A stretch of 64,000 bases of DNA from Telopea speciosissima (taxonomy: Eukaryota; Streptophyta; Magnoliopsida; Proteales; Proteaceae), in assembly GCF_018873765.1 (NCBI RefSeq), contig NC_057918.1, forward strand, positions 66,320,871 to 66,384,870. The letters run 5' to 3'. The notes under the pieces are model-generated. The model was not told the origin of the DNA. It worked only from the letters and a program-made list of their open reading frames with translations, and searched no databases. Position numbers and translations under genes: made by a program. This document shows, piece after piece, positions 1 to 14,200 of the stretch (positions within the stretch are counted from its first letter, which is position 1; each line of letters begins with the position of its first letter).

Positions 1-739
1 TCTGTCTCCTTCAGTTTTTGTTAGACCTAATTGATCCTCTTCATTTAAGCCCCACATTGTTTAGGGCCTCATAAACTAGGCATGGACAATAGGTCCAATA
101 TAAGGATTAACAACATTAAATTCAAAGTAGATTAATACAGAGCATCATCGCAAAAGCCACTTCAATCCATCCAAAATCATATAGGAAAAATGTAAAAGAT
201 GATCAGTCATACCTGAATCAACCTAGCCTCAATTGATTAGGATAGATACTCACTATCCTTCTCAAATCCATGATCAAAATGGTTGTCAGAGCAAAATGGT
301 TGTCAGAGGTATCCAAACCTCAAATCCAGCGTCGACAACCTAATCGATTTAAACCCAAGAAAGGAAAAATTTTGAGTTGTAGGTTTTGAAGAAACGATTT
401 AGGGAAGATGAGTTGCAAGTGTTTGTCAAACCTTAAGGATTTGGGAAGGCGAAGACATTTTGATCAATTAAAACACAATTTAAACATTTAACGTCTATAA
501 TTAACAGACTGGGAGGCAAACCTCAAGAGATATACATGAAACTTTGCCTCTATTTATTTGGTGTTTTATATTGGTTATTTGTTAATAATAAGGGCAAAAA
601 AGCTGCCCAGTCACGTGACCTTACACATGGGATAATATGGATGAAATTGTTTAGTTTATAGGGTTGGGATGGTAATTTCATTGCTCCTGTGTCTAAGCTC
701 AGGGACCACGCGACCGGTTAGAGTTCCTAATTTCCTAAT
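1..739. other. Upstream intergenic region
   Basis: I see no convincing coding region. A 17-base unit is repeated in tandem at about 274-307. The reverse strand of about 300-470 looks like a possible non-coding leader of a divergent gene, but no coding exon supports this. The right part should hold the PRP39 promoter. Confidence 0.5.
611..618. promoter_or_regulatory. G-box palindrome upstream of PRP39
   Basis: The palindrome TCACGTGA contains a perfect CACGTG core, the binding site of plant bZIP and bHLH factors. It lies about 300 bases upstream of the inferred first splice donor of PRP39. No clear TATA box was found near it, so the role is inferred from position only. Confidence 0.3.
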
Positions 740-1802
740 AATAAATTGTCAATCACGTATCGAGAAAGTTTGGATGCCCTACGTCTTTCCCTCCCTTTGA
801 TATTCACTGATGTTTTCCCACACCAAAATCAAAAGCTGCAGTTCGATCGAGAGCTAGAATCAGGACAACTATCATCTTCCGTTATATTCACTTCGTCGTC
901 TCTCCTCTGTCAAATCTTTTCCCGCCCCCAAGTAAGTATCCTTTAACGCCGCTTTAGCAGTGTTGTTCTCTGTTTATTGTTCCTCTTGGTACTGTGCAAG
1001 TTGGTGTTTACTTATTTCGTTTTTCAAGTCCCTATCTCTTCAACTTTAATGAAATTGCAGTTCATGTTCTCATGTTTGAGGTTCTTCTTTTTTCTTTCTG
1101 GGGTTTTTCTCTTTGGCACAAATTGGACTAGGGTTTTGCTTCCGAAGGCTATTTTTTATTGTGTTTTTCTCGTTTTAGTGACAAATAGGGTGTGGCGTGG
1201 TGCATTCGTCTTTGGATCTGAACCATTTGTTGTTTGCAAGGGGACAGAAGCTTATGTTTCACTTACTTCTGCTAAATTTTGTTTCATGGGTTCGGGTTTC
1301 TACCTTAGATTATTCTTCAATGCAATTACGATTGATTTTCTTGCTCATTCATCTTCCATTTCCTTTGAATTTTTACTGGTTGAATATTGCATCTCAGTGC
1401 AATTAGGATATATTTTTCATTTACTGGTTAGCGGATTAAAGATCATAAAGCCTGTTTGTGTTTTCCGGGTGGGGGGGGGGGGGGAGGTTGTTGGGGAGCG
1501 TGCCTCAGGGGCAAAACTGTTGGTGCAGTCCTCGTGGTTACGCCTTTATGTGGGAATTTCAGAGTAGTGATTCTAGATTTGGAAACATATTTTTCTATAA
1601 AATGGACGAAAAGGAAAGAAAGAAATGCCAATTTGTAGACTTATTGTATTGTTTGCTTTCTTCTGTTAAACAATCTTAAGTTAGGTGTTTTATTTTCTTT
1701 TCTCCCTCTCTCTTTTGATGGATTGGAGTGGCTATTGAAAATTAAGTGTTTGTAGTATTGCAGCTTTTAAACTCAACGTACAGATTTAAATTGTAATCTA
1801 CA
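740..1802 (+). other. PRP39: PRP39 5' leader with a UTR intron
   Basis: A strong donor (AA|GTAAGT) starts an intron at 932 and a TTGCAG acceptor ends it at 1763, leaving 39 nt of leader (1764-1802) before the start codon. The intron is T-rich and includes a 14-G run at 1471-1484. The transcription start was not located; the first leader exon probably lies between about 740 and 931. This is inferred from splice signals only. Confidence 0.5.
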
Positions 1803-2292
1803 ATGGGGGACAGTGAAACTGTGGTTGCTCAAGCATCGACTGTTATGGAATACCCATCCACAGGCTATATTCCAACCGAGTACTCTGCTGTAAGCTCAAA
1901 CATTACTCCAGATGGTGTTGCTTTCACCGCTGGAGCTGCTGTGGATATGAACGCTCCATCCATTCCAACAGATACTGCTTATCCCTTGCCGGATGGTTCT
2001 AGTTCAGCTGCTGGAAATGCATGCAACTCTGATCCTAGTTCTGTTACACAAGAACCTCCTGTTACCTCACTAAATGAGTCAAAGCCAGCTGTTGCTGTGG
2101 CAAATACTTCTGAGAATCTTATCAGCCAGGAGAGTGTAGTACCAGATTCAGCTCAAATTGTTGGTTGTGATTCTTCTGTAAATGGCAATGGTGTTATTGA
2201 AGCGAGGGATTTTATTCATACAGGAAATGGTGAAAATGGCAATGCTTCGAATGATGCTGGTGGGGCTGAGCAACCGTATGAAGAGAGTTCTG
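1803..2292 (+). CDS. PRP39: PRP39 coding exon 1
   Basis: It encodes residues 1-163, starting MGDSETVV. The region is Ser/Thr/Ala/Gly-rich and without a fold I recognise, as usual for the N terminus of plant PRP39. It ends in phase 1, which joins exon 2 to give [12 protein letters not shown]. Confidence 0.88.
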
Positions 2293-5200
2293 GTACATCT
2301 TGCAAACCTCTCTCTTTGCCCAGTGAACATATGCATAATACTATGAGCTTAACATGTCTATCTGAATAGTATTTTTCTTGTAACGGAACTATCTTCTATG
2401 GCATTTGTATGTCATTGGAATAATCATTAACTTTTGATATGAACTATCAAAAGTTCACTTTCTTTTTGATATGAACTATTCAATAACTTTTGCTAAGTCC
2501 CTCTTTACCCAGATATCCTGATTTCCATATGAATTGCTATTTGAAGCGCACCATGTGATGGTAGTCACCCATTCCTATGGGACTTGAGAAAAATCTAAAT
2601 CATTATTCTTTAGTTGGTCTCTAAATGTCCAAAATGCTGATTTATCTGGGACCTCAGAGGAGCACAGGTCTAAGTTTAATCTTGGCCCATGGGGACACGT
2701 GACTTTTGGATTTTTAGATGGATGCGGAGGATCTGATTGTTTATGTACCATCTGGAATGGTTTAACTAGGTGGAATATTCTTGAATACCTCATGTATCCC
2801 GTGATGCTGTAATGTTTATTGGCATCTATAACTTCTTGACCTCTTGGTCTTCTGTCTTGGAAGACCACTTTTATTTGCATATGCTTGTCCAGGGGCATAT
2901 CTTTGAAAGGTTTCCCCCTTAAAGTGCCAACTGTGTGATAGGTTGAGAATATCATGAATAAACTTACCATGAAGAGTCCCAAGAACTGGATCCTGATCTT
3001 AAACCTTTGGTTGATCAAGAGGGGTTTAACTGATTCTCCTTTTAGAGTACGTCAAAATACTAATCTTTTTGTGGTTGATTTTCTGCTGTAGAGTTTTTAG
3101 AAAAGGAGAATGATGTTCCAAGTAACCCTTGAACGAAAAAGAGAAATTCTGAGGGTGTGGTGACATTAGTATTTGCGGAAAAGTTTAATGCTCAGTTCTA
3201 GGTCCACATTCAAAATTTTCCTCACTTGAGTATCTTGATCCTTAATAGATGTAAAAGTATCTGAAGGAGATCATAAATAGGTGTAGCTTCCAGATATTAC
3301 CTCTATTAGCCATTCTTAAAATCCAAAGTCTTATGACAGCCAGTTAGTTTAGCAGGCTATGATTGTAAGATTGCTCTTTCTCTATCTATCTAATAAGCTG
3401 TCTGGGTAAGTTTTTCAACTCTATTTTCTTTTGGTAAAATTTCGTGTTCCTTTCTTTATGAAAAATAGTGTAAAGCAATGTAGGAAAACTGATGTAGCTC
3501 AGAAGATTTTCAGATTGTGATTTAATGAAGGAAATAGTGCAATTTCTAGAGGTTGCAGATTAAAGCAATTGGCTCAGAAAACATATGCAAAAGGCTCATC
3601 AATGTTTATGAGTCGGGCAATAAATTGTTCATATTAATGACGGTTTATGGAATTTTAGGATGACCTGATTTTGAACATGCAGTTTTAGATGCGATGAGTA
3701 GAAGTGCAACAAACAGAACAATTTTCTAAGAAGAGCCTGCCAGCCTCATGGCAGTGGATTTGTGAGAATTGCACCTTGAAGGGGGGGGGGGGTGAAATGA
3801 AACACTTATTAAATACAGATAATTTGTGCTAAACGATAATAGGAAATCATTTGTTTAAATTGCATTGAAGGGTAACCCATAAGAGAGATCCCATCAAAAG
3901 TCAAGGCTAAGATCCACTCCAAACAAAATTGGAAGTCTCTGAAGTCCGAATACACCTTTGTTTATAATTAGAGAAATTGAACATTCTAACAGGTGGCCAC
4001 CCGTTTTAAGCTTGTCTTGTCTACATTGGTGTTGTCTGTTGGATCACTTGTGGATCCATATGAGCCCTCACTTGATATTCTCCTTTCCGTGGTATTACTA
4101 TGTTTTTCCGCTATTTTATAGAATGTTCAGGTGTTGATCATTATACTGTTATGTTGGTCGAATAAAACTCTGCTTTTCTTTTTATGATTATTAACAAATT
4201 TCTCCCCTATTTTTTTGTTTGCTCAAGAAATGGTTGTTCAAAGGCCCTACGTTTTTCTTAAGTAGTTTCTCTTCTTTTTTTTTTTTTCTAGAGAAACCCA
4301 AGGCATGGGTCTTGACAGTACCTAACCGGCTAATCCATAATTTCCAGAAGGGAACTTTATCTTTTGAATGGCAGTGATTGTGAGGATCTAGTTGCCATGT
4401 GTGGAGAGATGGTGTATGGATATGAATGGGAGGGTATGCCAGTACATGGTAGGTTATTTGAATCCAAAATTTAATGTGTGGCCAATTCACCCCATTACCT
4501 AGATATCCATATGGCTGAAATTGCTACTTCACCTTCCAAGCGACAAAATTTGGGTGCTGGTGTAGAGAAAATTTTCAATCTAAACATTTTTTTTGTTAAG
4601 CCTTCCACCGATTCTTATCTGAGTTTGAATCATTTTGTTGTGTAGTTTTCTTTGATGATTGAATCATTTTTTTATTGTGTAGTCTTCTTTGATGATTTGC
4701 CCCTCAATTTTGTTGCCAGCACTTTCTGCTGAAGAAGAACGACTATGGAGCATTGTGAAAGCAAATTCCTTGGACTTCAATGCGTGGACTGCCCTCATTG
4801 AAGAGACGGAGAAGGTTGCGGAGGTATGTTCTTGTAATTCTTCACATTGGAAATAATTTTCTTTCTATAGATAACAAAGGTTTTTTTTGACTCATAGCCA
4901 AGAAGGCAAGAATATTGTTCGAGTATATAGTACTATACAAACCTACATAACAGCAGAAAACACAATGTACATTGTCTCTCTTTTTACATCGGAAATGATA
5001 TTCTAGCATGTATTTGATGGCTTTTGTTTTGTTTTTTCCTGCCTGTCTCTTTGGTCCGACTAGACAAATCTTGCTTCTTCCTGTTTGTGTCCTACTGCTA
5101 GCTGAACTGTTTCACATTTCTGTATACTTTATCTGCACAAGTTGATGTATTAGTGTTTGAATTATTTTAGATTCTGCTTATTTTCTAGTCCTCCTGATTT

Positions 5201-8200
5201 CCAATTTGAACTCATTCCAGTGGATGCTGATGTTGCTGATGATGCATATATTTTGTGAATGGGTATGGATCAGTTGTATTAGGGACCTAGTGTTGTTTTG
5301 TGCAACCTGCAAACGATAGCAATAATGGAAGAACACACACACACACAGACAAAACAATTCAAGTGGTTCGGCCAATGTGCATATGTCCATGGGGATGATG
5401 TTTCTTCTTTGATTGGAGTAAACAGGAATACAGAGTGTTTTCGGCTATTGTCTCTCTTACAATCCTTAACCCTAAATACCCCAAGCAACTACGAAAATAG
5501 GGCAACAAAAAATAGGGACGAAGTTACAGAAATAACCCCCAAAATTCCCACGGAGGCTCCATAAAACAGTCCAATCATCAAAAGTCAAGACACCAAACCT
5601 CAACACCTAGGGCACTTGTTTCCCATTTAGCTCTTGATGTTGTGCTTGCATGCACTGCTTTTCTGTTGGATTTGGGGAAGAGTACCTCATGAGATACCCA
5701 TAGTTGTCACGTCGTCACGGTGATCCAAGTCGGTGGAGGGGTGTCATGTCGATATATCGACATGTCGCCCACCATGGCAATTATATTGAGCATGTTTTTT
5801 TTTTTAATATTCTCTATTTTTAATGTCATTTAGTATGCTATAATATATACCCTATAACATAAAAAATTAACATGAAAGTGTACTACTAATCTACTATGGT
5901 TTAATTCATGAAAGTGTAATATCCATTAGTGTATATGAAATCATGGATTATCAAATAATTGATAGCAATAGTCTTGCTGATAATAAAGTTGAAAAATCAT
6001 GAGAGTTGGGATATGGTTCATATGAAAGTGACTACAGAAGTAACAAAACAAAAAAACAAGTACAAGAACGTAATTTATATTGAGTGAATAAAGCTAATAA
6101 ACAACCCATCTAAATTTAAAAAAAAATTGCTGATGTGAATATGTGATTGTGTATTAGTCAATAGTGTATTAGTGTTTTTTGTTTGATGTTATTTTAATTT
6201 TTTTATGTTAAGGAAAAAGCATTAAAATAAAAAATGGTTAAAAAAAATTATTGTTAAAAAATTAAGTTTTATAATTTGAAACAACCATGTCACCCGATAT
6301 GGCCATATGTCGTGGTATGGCGTCCATGGCGGCGCCATGGCGACGACATGGAGTCCATATCAGTTGATATTCTTACATCATCCATATCGGTGGTTGATAT
6401 GCCCACTTCTCCAGCGAAATGACGCCATGGCGCTGCCATGACAACTATGGAGATACCACATGCTTATATGAAGTCCTTTCTTCGATGATTTATTTTCTTC
6501 CTTTTTCTTGGGTGTGGGGGGAAGGCACTAATATAAGCGATCAAGGTTGGTTTACAGTTTTGAGATTGGAGAACATGTCTACACGTGTTACATATGTATC
6601 TTCACATTCCCATATTTGCATATGTTGGTTCAAAATCATGTACACATTCTTATAATGTGAGTTATATTGAGTTATATACTTGCATAGTTGCATTAACGGG
6701 CACAGACAAAAGATATGAGGTTCTAATAGTTAATGTTATGACTCTTAGGTAGTGCTTTTACCTTCTCAAGGCCAAGAGTAGATCATCCAAAGCCATAGTT
6801 CGAAAACTCGGGTCTCGGTGGGTTCTCGGTCCCTTGGAAAACCGAGACGAGTCGAGATCTCGCCGAGATTGTGCATTTTTTTTGGGACTTGGACCCCCAA
6901 CTCGGTGGGTTTTACACATATTTTGGGTCTGAAACTTGGTATTCAGCCTATTTCAGGCCATTTAAACACAATGACACACCCAGATTTCCCAAAAAAAAAG
7001 GGTCCATATATGAGTTTCACTTTGGACCATAGGTTGGTAGGCGACGAGTCGTACTAAAACACCCTACTCTACACATAATTTAGTAATACATAACAAATTA
7101 GCAATCAAAACATTCAATTTAGTACATAGCAATCAAAACATTCAAATAAAGAGTACATTACATCAATCTTCTCTGAATTTGTTACATAAAATGTGATCGA
7201 GTAATGAATTCTTCCTCATATTGATCCGCATAGAATTCCCATTTCATAGAATTGCTGAAGTGTTGCACATAGTGTGACACAGACTCCATATAAGTGTAGT
7301 CATCATCATATACCAAACCCCCTATCCTAGGGTACATGGGAGGCTATTGGTATGAGGTGTGAAATCCACTGCTACTGTCATATTGAGTTTGAGGCGTGTA
7401 TGGCTGGTTTGGGACTGGGAATATGTGCCCAAAACTTGACCCAGTGCTTTGATTGTCAAACTCAATTGCTGACTGCCCAAACTGAGCATAGCCACTATAT
7501 TCAGAACCGGTGTTCTCCTGGTCATATTCATAGCCATGATGATGCTGAGATGAATGCCATGACTGATGCTCACTAGTAGTATCTATACTTATGTTTCCGA
7601 AACTTGCAAGCATGGCGTTCATACTGTTGTCATCATCTTGAGCATGTGAGTGTTTGCAACCCTTCTTTCTGTTGTACGTTTTACTGTGGCCACCATGGAC
7701 TTGATCTTGAATGGCATCCGTAAACTGAGACTCACTTGTGAAATGCACGGGTTCCGCTTGCGTTTCCACATTATATTGGTACTGCTCGCGTATCCCCTCA
7801 TGACGATCATCATAACCACCACTTTGCATGCCTCCATCATCACCATGACCATCACCATGACCATGACCATGACCATGACCATCACCATCACCATCATCAT
7901 CATCATCATCAAATTCTCTCCAGCCTTTTTAAAGTTAGAACCGTTATCCGTCACAATTTGGATAACGTTCTTTGCTCCTACCTCGTCCACTACTAGCTTC
8001 AACTCCTTATACAAGTATGATGCATCTTTTACATCCTTTGATGCATCGACAGACTTTAAGAATACTGTCTTCCCATAGCAACTCACCATGAAATTTATAA
8101 TGGACAGTCTAGTAGGTCCAGTCCAACTATCAGTCATAAGGATAACCCCATACGTCTCCCACATTGGCTTCAAACCATTAATGTACTCTTTCAGCTCTTG

Positions 8201-11200
8201 TACCTCTTGAGGCAAATATATATTATATAATTCATGTGGTGAAGGCCCCTTCCATCCTGGGCCAGCCCTCCCTGCAGCGTCAAGGAATGCATCATAGTAT
8301 GTTCCTTGTGCTACATTAGCTGGAATGCCATTGTATAACATGAACTTGCTTAAGGTGTTCCATGCTTCTTCTTGTTTATCACCAAACATTTGCGGGATGG
8401 TTGGCTGGTAGGCATCTTGTTGCCTAAAAATTGTTGGATCCTGCTAAAAAATAGGATCTGGGGAATGTGCTCGTGGTCGGGTTGGGGACCGTGGTATATG
8501 TCTTGTCCCAGTGCTTTTCCTCCTCTCATCTTGTTGCACTGGTGCAGCTGAGTCAGATCCACCAGCTCCTCTTGCCTGCTCATATCTTGTTACATTCTCA
8601 AAATGCAAACTTTGTCTACTCTCTGCCAAAGTCTGTTGGTAAATTCTCCATTCAGCCTCTGATTGAAATTCACCAGGTGGAGGCCTAAATTCTGTATCAT
8701 CTCTTCCACGGACCTCTACACCAGGCCTCTCTAGTACTGCCTCATTAAACTGTTGTTATATTCTTTCCCTCTCAGCTTTCTTTATTCTTCCTCCTCTCAA
8801 GTGTTGTGCCATAGCTAGTTTCACTTGAGTCGGAACATTTGGGCATGAGGCAACATCCTTGCCTGTACCAGACAAATGTTGCTTTAATCTGGTGGCTCCT
8901 CCAGATAACAACTTTCCACAATAATTGCATTTGGACTTTTTGTCTTCGGACATTGGGATTCCATGTTGCCATGCTATATCAGACATTGTGTACAAAATGT
9001 CTTATACTTTACACTGTTACATAAAAAAACATGTATTAGTAACTATTAAAAACTTAAAGTAATGTATTAAAGAGTTAAAGTATTGTATTAAAGACTTAAA
9101 GTAATGTATTCAATACTTAAAGTATTCTGTTCATAACTGTTAAACATAATGTCAAGCTACTAGAACAATCAAATAGCTATCTCTTATTTATCTCATAATC
9201 CTAGTATTTATTTCTTAATTAAAAATAATATTTGGAATTTTTATTAAAAAATATTTATACCTTAAAGTATTAAAAAAATATAATGTAATGATGTATTGGA
9301 CACCATTTGAAGTTGAACATTATGTACATATGTTGTGCATAATTTTCCATAAACAATAAGTATTTTTCCTTAATATTATATATATATATATATAATTTTA
9401 ATAATATTTTTATTAATTCTGAAAAATAAAATAATTTTTTGAACGGGTAAAACTAAAAAACTGATCCTTGAGGCTGTGGAACATCCAAAGTTGTTCAACA
9501 TATATGAAAATCACTTCCAAACAATCACTATTCATCCTATTTTTTTTCTTCAAATAAATCATTTATTTTTACAGAAATTATAATAAAAAAAATAATAACA
9601 GAAAAATAATTCGGACTCCATCAAGTGATAGATCGGCCAAAGTTGTTCAATATATATGAAAATCACTTCCAAACAATCACTATTTATCATATTTTTTTCA
9701 AATAAATCATTTATTTTGCAGAAATTATAATAAAAAAAATAATAACAGAAAAATAATTCGGACTCCATCAAGTGATAGATTGGCCAAAGTTGTTTAACAT
9801 ATCTCAAAATCATATGAATCTACTAAGGATTGCACAATTTTTGTTGAAAAAAATAGATTTGGGGAAAAGAGGGAATACCATTGAAAAACCTTCAAATATG
9901 TGATGGTTCTTGCAATATTGGAGTTGAATGTTCAAGTTTGTAGTTGAATTACACTTCAAAGCTTGCAATCCATCAAAAAATTGAAGCCAAGAAGAAGAAA
10001 TATCGACTTTGGAGCAGTTTTTTGAGTGCTTTAGCCTTTTAGGACAAAACTCACCGAGATATGCGAGTTCTGTCATGGTTAGGTGGATATATTTGTGGTA
10101 GATGGGTCTAGATGGGTCAAAACCATGGGTAAAACTGATACCGAGATCTCGGCGAGAAATTGCATTTTTTTGTACCGTATGGTGTATCGTCTCGGGTTTT
10201 GAAATAACCGAGAAACTTGGCGAGTTCTCGAACCATGTCCAAAGCACTTTGATGTTGAAGTGTTGATCCCATGGTCCCACCACGTCCAATTAAAATCCTG
10301 GGGTGGGTTTATGAAATGTCAAAACTTTGATGAGTTATTCTTTTCTTAATCTTTATAATGGCCTGAAGAATGATCTATTTCCTCCTTTTTTTCGGTGGGG
10401 GTGTGGTGGAGTTTGAGGTAGTTTACTTAACCTTAGTGTCCTAGTTTTTATAACGGGGGCAGGGTCCAATATGTATATTTTGCATAATGGATGGTTAGCC
10501 ATGTAACAGACTAGCAGTTTTCTTTTTGGCATAGGAAACCCATTTTGAGAATCTTTCTTGTTTTGTAGAAGCAATCCTCTTGGTAGGAGTGTGCAGATAA
10601 AAGAATGTGATATTGAGATCTTGGTTTGGATGTGGGCATCTGATATGGAAGACTGGGAAATTTCTCTTTCCACCTTTATTTCACTCACGGGGAAAAAAAG
10701 GTGGCCTGATCCTGCATCCACATTTTCTGAGGAAAGAGAGGAAGACTCTACGAGGAAGTTACTTTAAATAGTTATTACTTCCATTAGCTTATATCCATTT
10801 TGTATGGATGGATGGTACTGCCATCATCTATTAGGCAGCTGAAACGTCTGATTAACAAACACATTTGTTGTTTGTGCTGTGGAATTTCAAGAACCACACT
10901 ACATTATTGGCAATCTTATGCTATATTGCACATGGCACTATATTCCAATGCTGAACAATCTTACCAGTGCTGTTGGCTGCATGAACGAAGGGATCTTTCC
11001 TTCCTGTAGAGGAGCAAGAATCTTCTTGAAATATCAGCTTAACATTTATTGACTTAGTTCAGAATAATTGAGCTTTACTATCTCATTGTAGTTGGCGTTT
11101 TATATTAGGGAAAAGGCTGCGCATGCCATCGGGCTGCCCAGACATGTGTCTGTTTCTCTCTCCACCCCTGTAAAATGACACCCCTGCCCAGTGGCCCAGC

Positions 11201-14200
11201 CCATCCCGCGCTCTCCATTGGTGTGTGCTGCTAGCTTGCAGAAAGCGAGTGGCGTGCCCAACCCTTGCACTTTATATCATTCATGCTGTAAAATTTTTAG
11301 CTGTTCTGAACGGTGATTTTACATTCTTCCTCTCATTTGAGCTGTTTTTTGTTTTTTTAACAAAAAAATCAGATAACTGATCTTAAGCTTCTTATTCAGG
11401 TTGACGAAGTTCTTCTCTATGTATGACTGGAATGTCATGGTGCTTTATTTTCCATAGGGATTGACATAATTCTCTTTTCCAATTGCAGGATAACATATTA
11501 AAAATCCGGAAAGTTTATGATACCTTTTTGGCGGAATTTCCCTTGTGCTATGGATACTGGAAAAAGTATGCAGATCATGAGGCTCATTTGGGTTCCATTG
11601 ACAAAGTAGTGGAGGTATATGAGAGGGCGGTTGTAGCTGTGACCTATTCAGTGGATATTTGGTTGCATTATTGCATGTTTGCTATATCTACATATGGAGA
11701 TCCTGATACTGTTCGAAGGTAATCATTAGTCCTGTACTCATGAACTGTAGTGTGATTGGAGGTCATATGTGCTGGTTGTCACTGTAATGGGAATCTGGTA
11801 ATTTTGTATGGTTCTAACCTTATTTCGGTATGCCTGCTACAGTGATGCCTCATGTGTGGCGGAAAGGGTTGCTGGGAATGCACTATAGAAATTCAAATTT
11901 CTATGTGCGGTCCCTTCATTTTTAGGCTACTGTTCGCGGTGGCTGTTTTCTTTTCTTTTAGGATTTAATTTCAATTCTTATGGCCTCATTCTACCCCAAC
12001 CCTTTTCACTTTTCTCCGAAGGCCTGTTTAGTAGTCATGTAGTTCTCCATGAATTACTGCTGTCTTTAACTTTGACACTCTGAGGTTATCATGGGTGCAT
12101 CAATGTACAAAATGCTGCTGGGAAGATCACATTCAGTTAAGGGCTAAGATGGCCTCTATCTCTGCTTCATTTCACGGACATAGTATGGTTGTTTCAGGAA
12201 GGTAAATGCAGCACATTTGTGCCTAACTTTGGAAGTGTCATGCTCTTAGACTGAAATTCTTTCCTTCTCCAACATTAGAGCTGCTGTCTCCCATTCATGG
12301 ATGTGTTCAAAGGCTAACATGACATTTTTACATTTGCCATAACAATATTCTGGACTTACATGGTGTTTCAGGTTATTTGAACGTGGATTGGCTTATGTTG
12401 GGACAGATTATCTTTCCTATCCTCTCTGGGACAAATATATAGAGTTTGAATACTCACAGCAGCAGTGGTGTCATTTGGCCATGATCTACACAAGGATTTT
12501 TGAGAACCCTAATCAACAACTTGATCGCTATTTCAACAGGTGTTTCCTCATTTTGGCTGTTTTAATGTTTTTGTTTCCACCCTGTTATTTGTGTGGCATT
12601 ATTAGCTTTGTTGACTTCCATGATTACATCTAATGACATATACTCATTTAGCTGTATGGTATTTGCTTGAAAAGCTTCTCTTTTTTAGTGGTTGATGATG
12701 CAATATAGACCAGTCACAAGTGATAACCAGTCCACAAGAGGATTGCAAACTTCAGGTCTGGCAAATGTAAATACTTCAATCGGTTCTCAGATTTGCAAGA
12801 AATTTCAGAATGAAGTGAAAAAAAAGAAAGAAATCGAAGAAGGGAAGAAGAAGATAGGGTAGTCTGTCTCAAACTCGGGTCTCTCACCTTATTTTGGTCT
12901 GAATCTCATTAATCAAATTCGTGTACAAGGCTGTAGCCCTTACAAATTTAAATAGAAGACTCCAAAACAGATTCAAACACTGAAAAGGAAAGTCTTAACC
13001 CAATCCTTAAATAATGAGGTAACATAAACTGACTAAGAAACTAAAATAATTAAAGAAATTGACTTAAAACAGGACTCTAACTAAACTAATAAAGTACATT
13101 CCATTTTTCTTCTTTCTACTCATATTTTAGGCCCATTAAAGTGTCCCATTAGTTGGAACTGCATACTCAGTACCTGGGTTGCTCCCTTTGTTCTTTTGGA
13201 GCTTGCTCCTGGAACGTGTAGGTGACAGAGATTCATAGTTTGTTTGGGGCTAATGAACTTACTGTTTTGGGGAATGCATTCTAAAATCCGGGGTCTACAC
13301 TTTGCTTTTGAGGAGCTGAGCCTTGGAAGCCACCATGCTCATCCAACATAGATGAATGGATTTTCATTGCTTGAGGCTTACTGGGCTGAGTGTTCTGGGT
13401 AATGTACACCAACATCCGGGCTGTGCAGTGTCGTCATGTGGATTTTGACTTGTGGGAACACCATGTGTGGGTAGTATGGCTATGAGTCTGTGACGCGGAA
13501 CCCAGTCACAAAACCTTATTTGGGTTCACTATGGGCCCACCCTTATAAGGAAGGAGTGGCAAATCTGTAATTTTATCACGAGTTCTCAAAGGGGAGTGGT
13601 CAACTTGTAATAAACCTGAATCTTAAAGTGTGAATAAGGTAGATAAAGAAGAAAGGATATGATAAGAGTTACCAATTAAAGAATAACGGTGATCCTGACA
13701 TTAACACAAAATAAGGAATAGACATAAGAGTTAGGAATAAAGGGAGGGATATATTGGGAAACTAGGGAAAAGAAGGTTAAAAAAAAGCCTCATGAAAGAT
13801 GTCTTCAACCTCTTGAATGGGGTTGCAGGCGGTAGAACCGAACCAGAATGGGAAATTGATTACAGCCCTTGAAATCAGTCTTAAACAGCCATGGAATGCC
13901 AGAACAAGAATTGCCTTGGCCTACGGAAATGGTCCAAAAGCAACCAATTCCAAGAATCAACTGATGTTCAAGTTACAAGCATCTGAAACTGAAACCAGCA
14001 GAGGTGCAGGTCTCTGTTACTGTCTGAATTAATCTCTCTACAGAGAAGACAATAGGGACTGCTGTTATAGGATATAGATCGTCCCTACCTGCTGAATCTA
14101 GTCCCACAGTATGAGGATGAAAGTAGGCAGCTCGAAAGAGCTCAATACCCGTCTTGCGTGACTGCAATACTGTTGGAACAAGGTGAAAGAAGAAGAGGTA

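Larger units (their letters stand above)
6794..10237 (-). mobile_element. hAT transposon, 3.4 kb, internally deleted
   Basis: The element has inverted ends (CATAGTTCGAAAACTCG against CATGGTTCGAGAACTCG) and a perfect 8-bp duplication, TCCAAAGC, at 6786-6793 and 10238-10245. A hAT transposase pseudogene lies inside on the - strand. The subterminal regions repeat motifs such as ATCTCGGCGAGA. The intact duplication suggests a fairly recent insertion into PRP39 intron 2, with the transposase damaged before or after it. Confidence 0.85.

Noticed and set aside
1443..1679. Gly-rich and Pro-rich small frames around a poly-G run
   Set aside because: They are translations of a 14-G homopolymer in the PRP39 leader intron.
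2575..3018. 147-codon open frame on the reverse strand in PRP39 intron 1
   Set aside because: No known domain and no splice or promoter context, and it is antisense to an intron. Probably chance or very old transposon sequence.
7650..8078. Forward-strand frame with Thr/Ile/Met repeats
   Set aside because: It is the complement of the hAT transposase and its hexamer repeat; the reverse strand carries the BED and DUF659 motifs.
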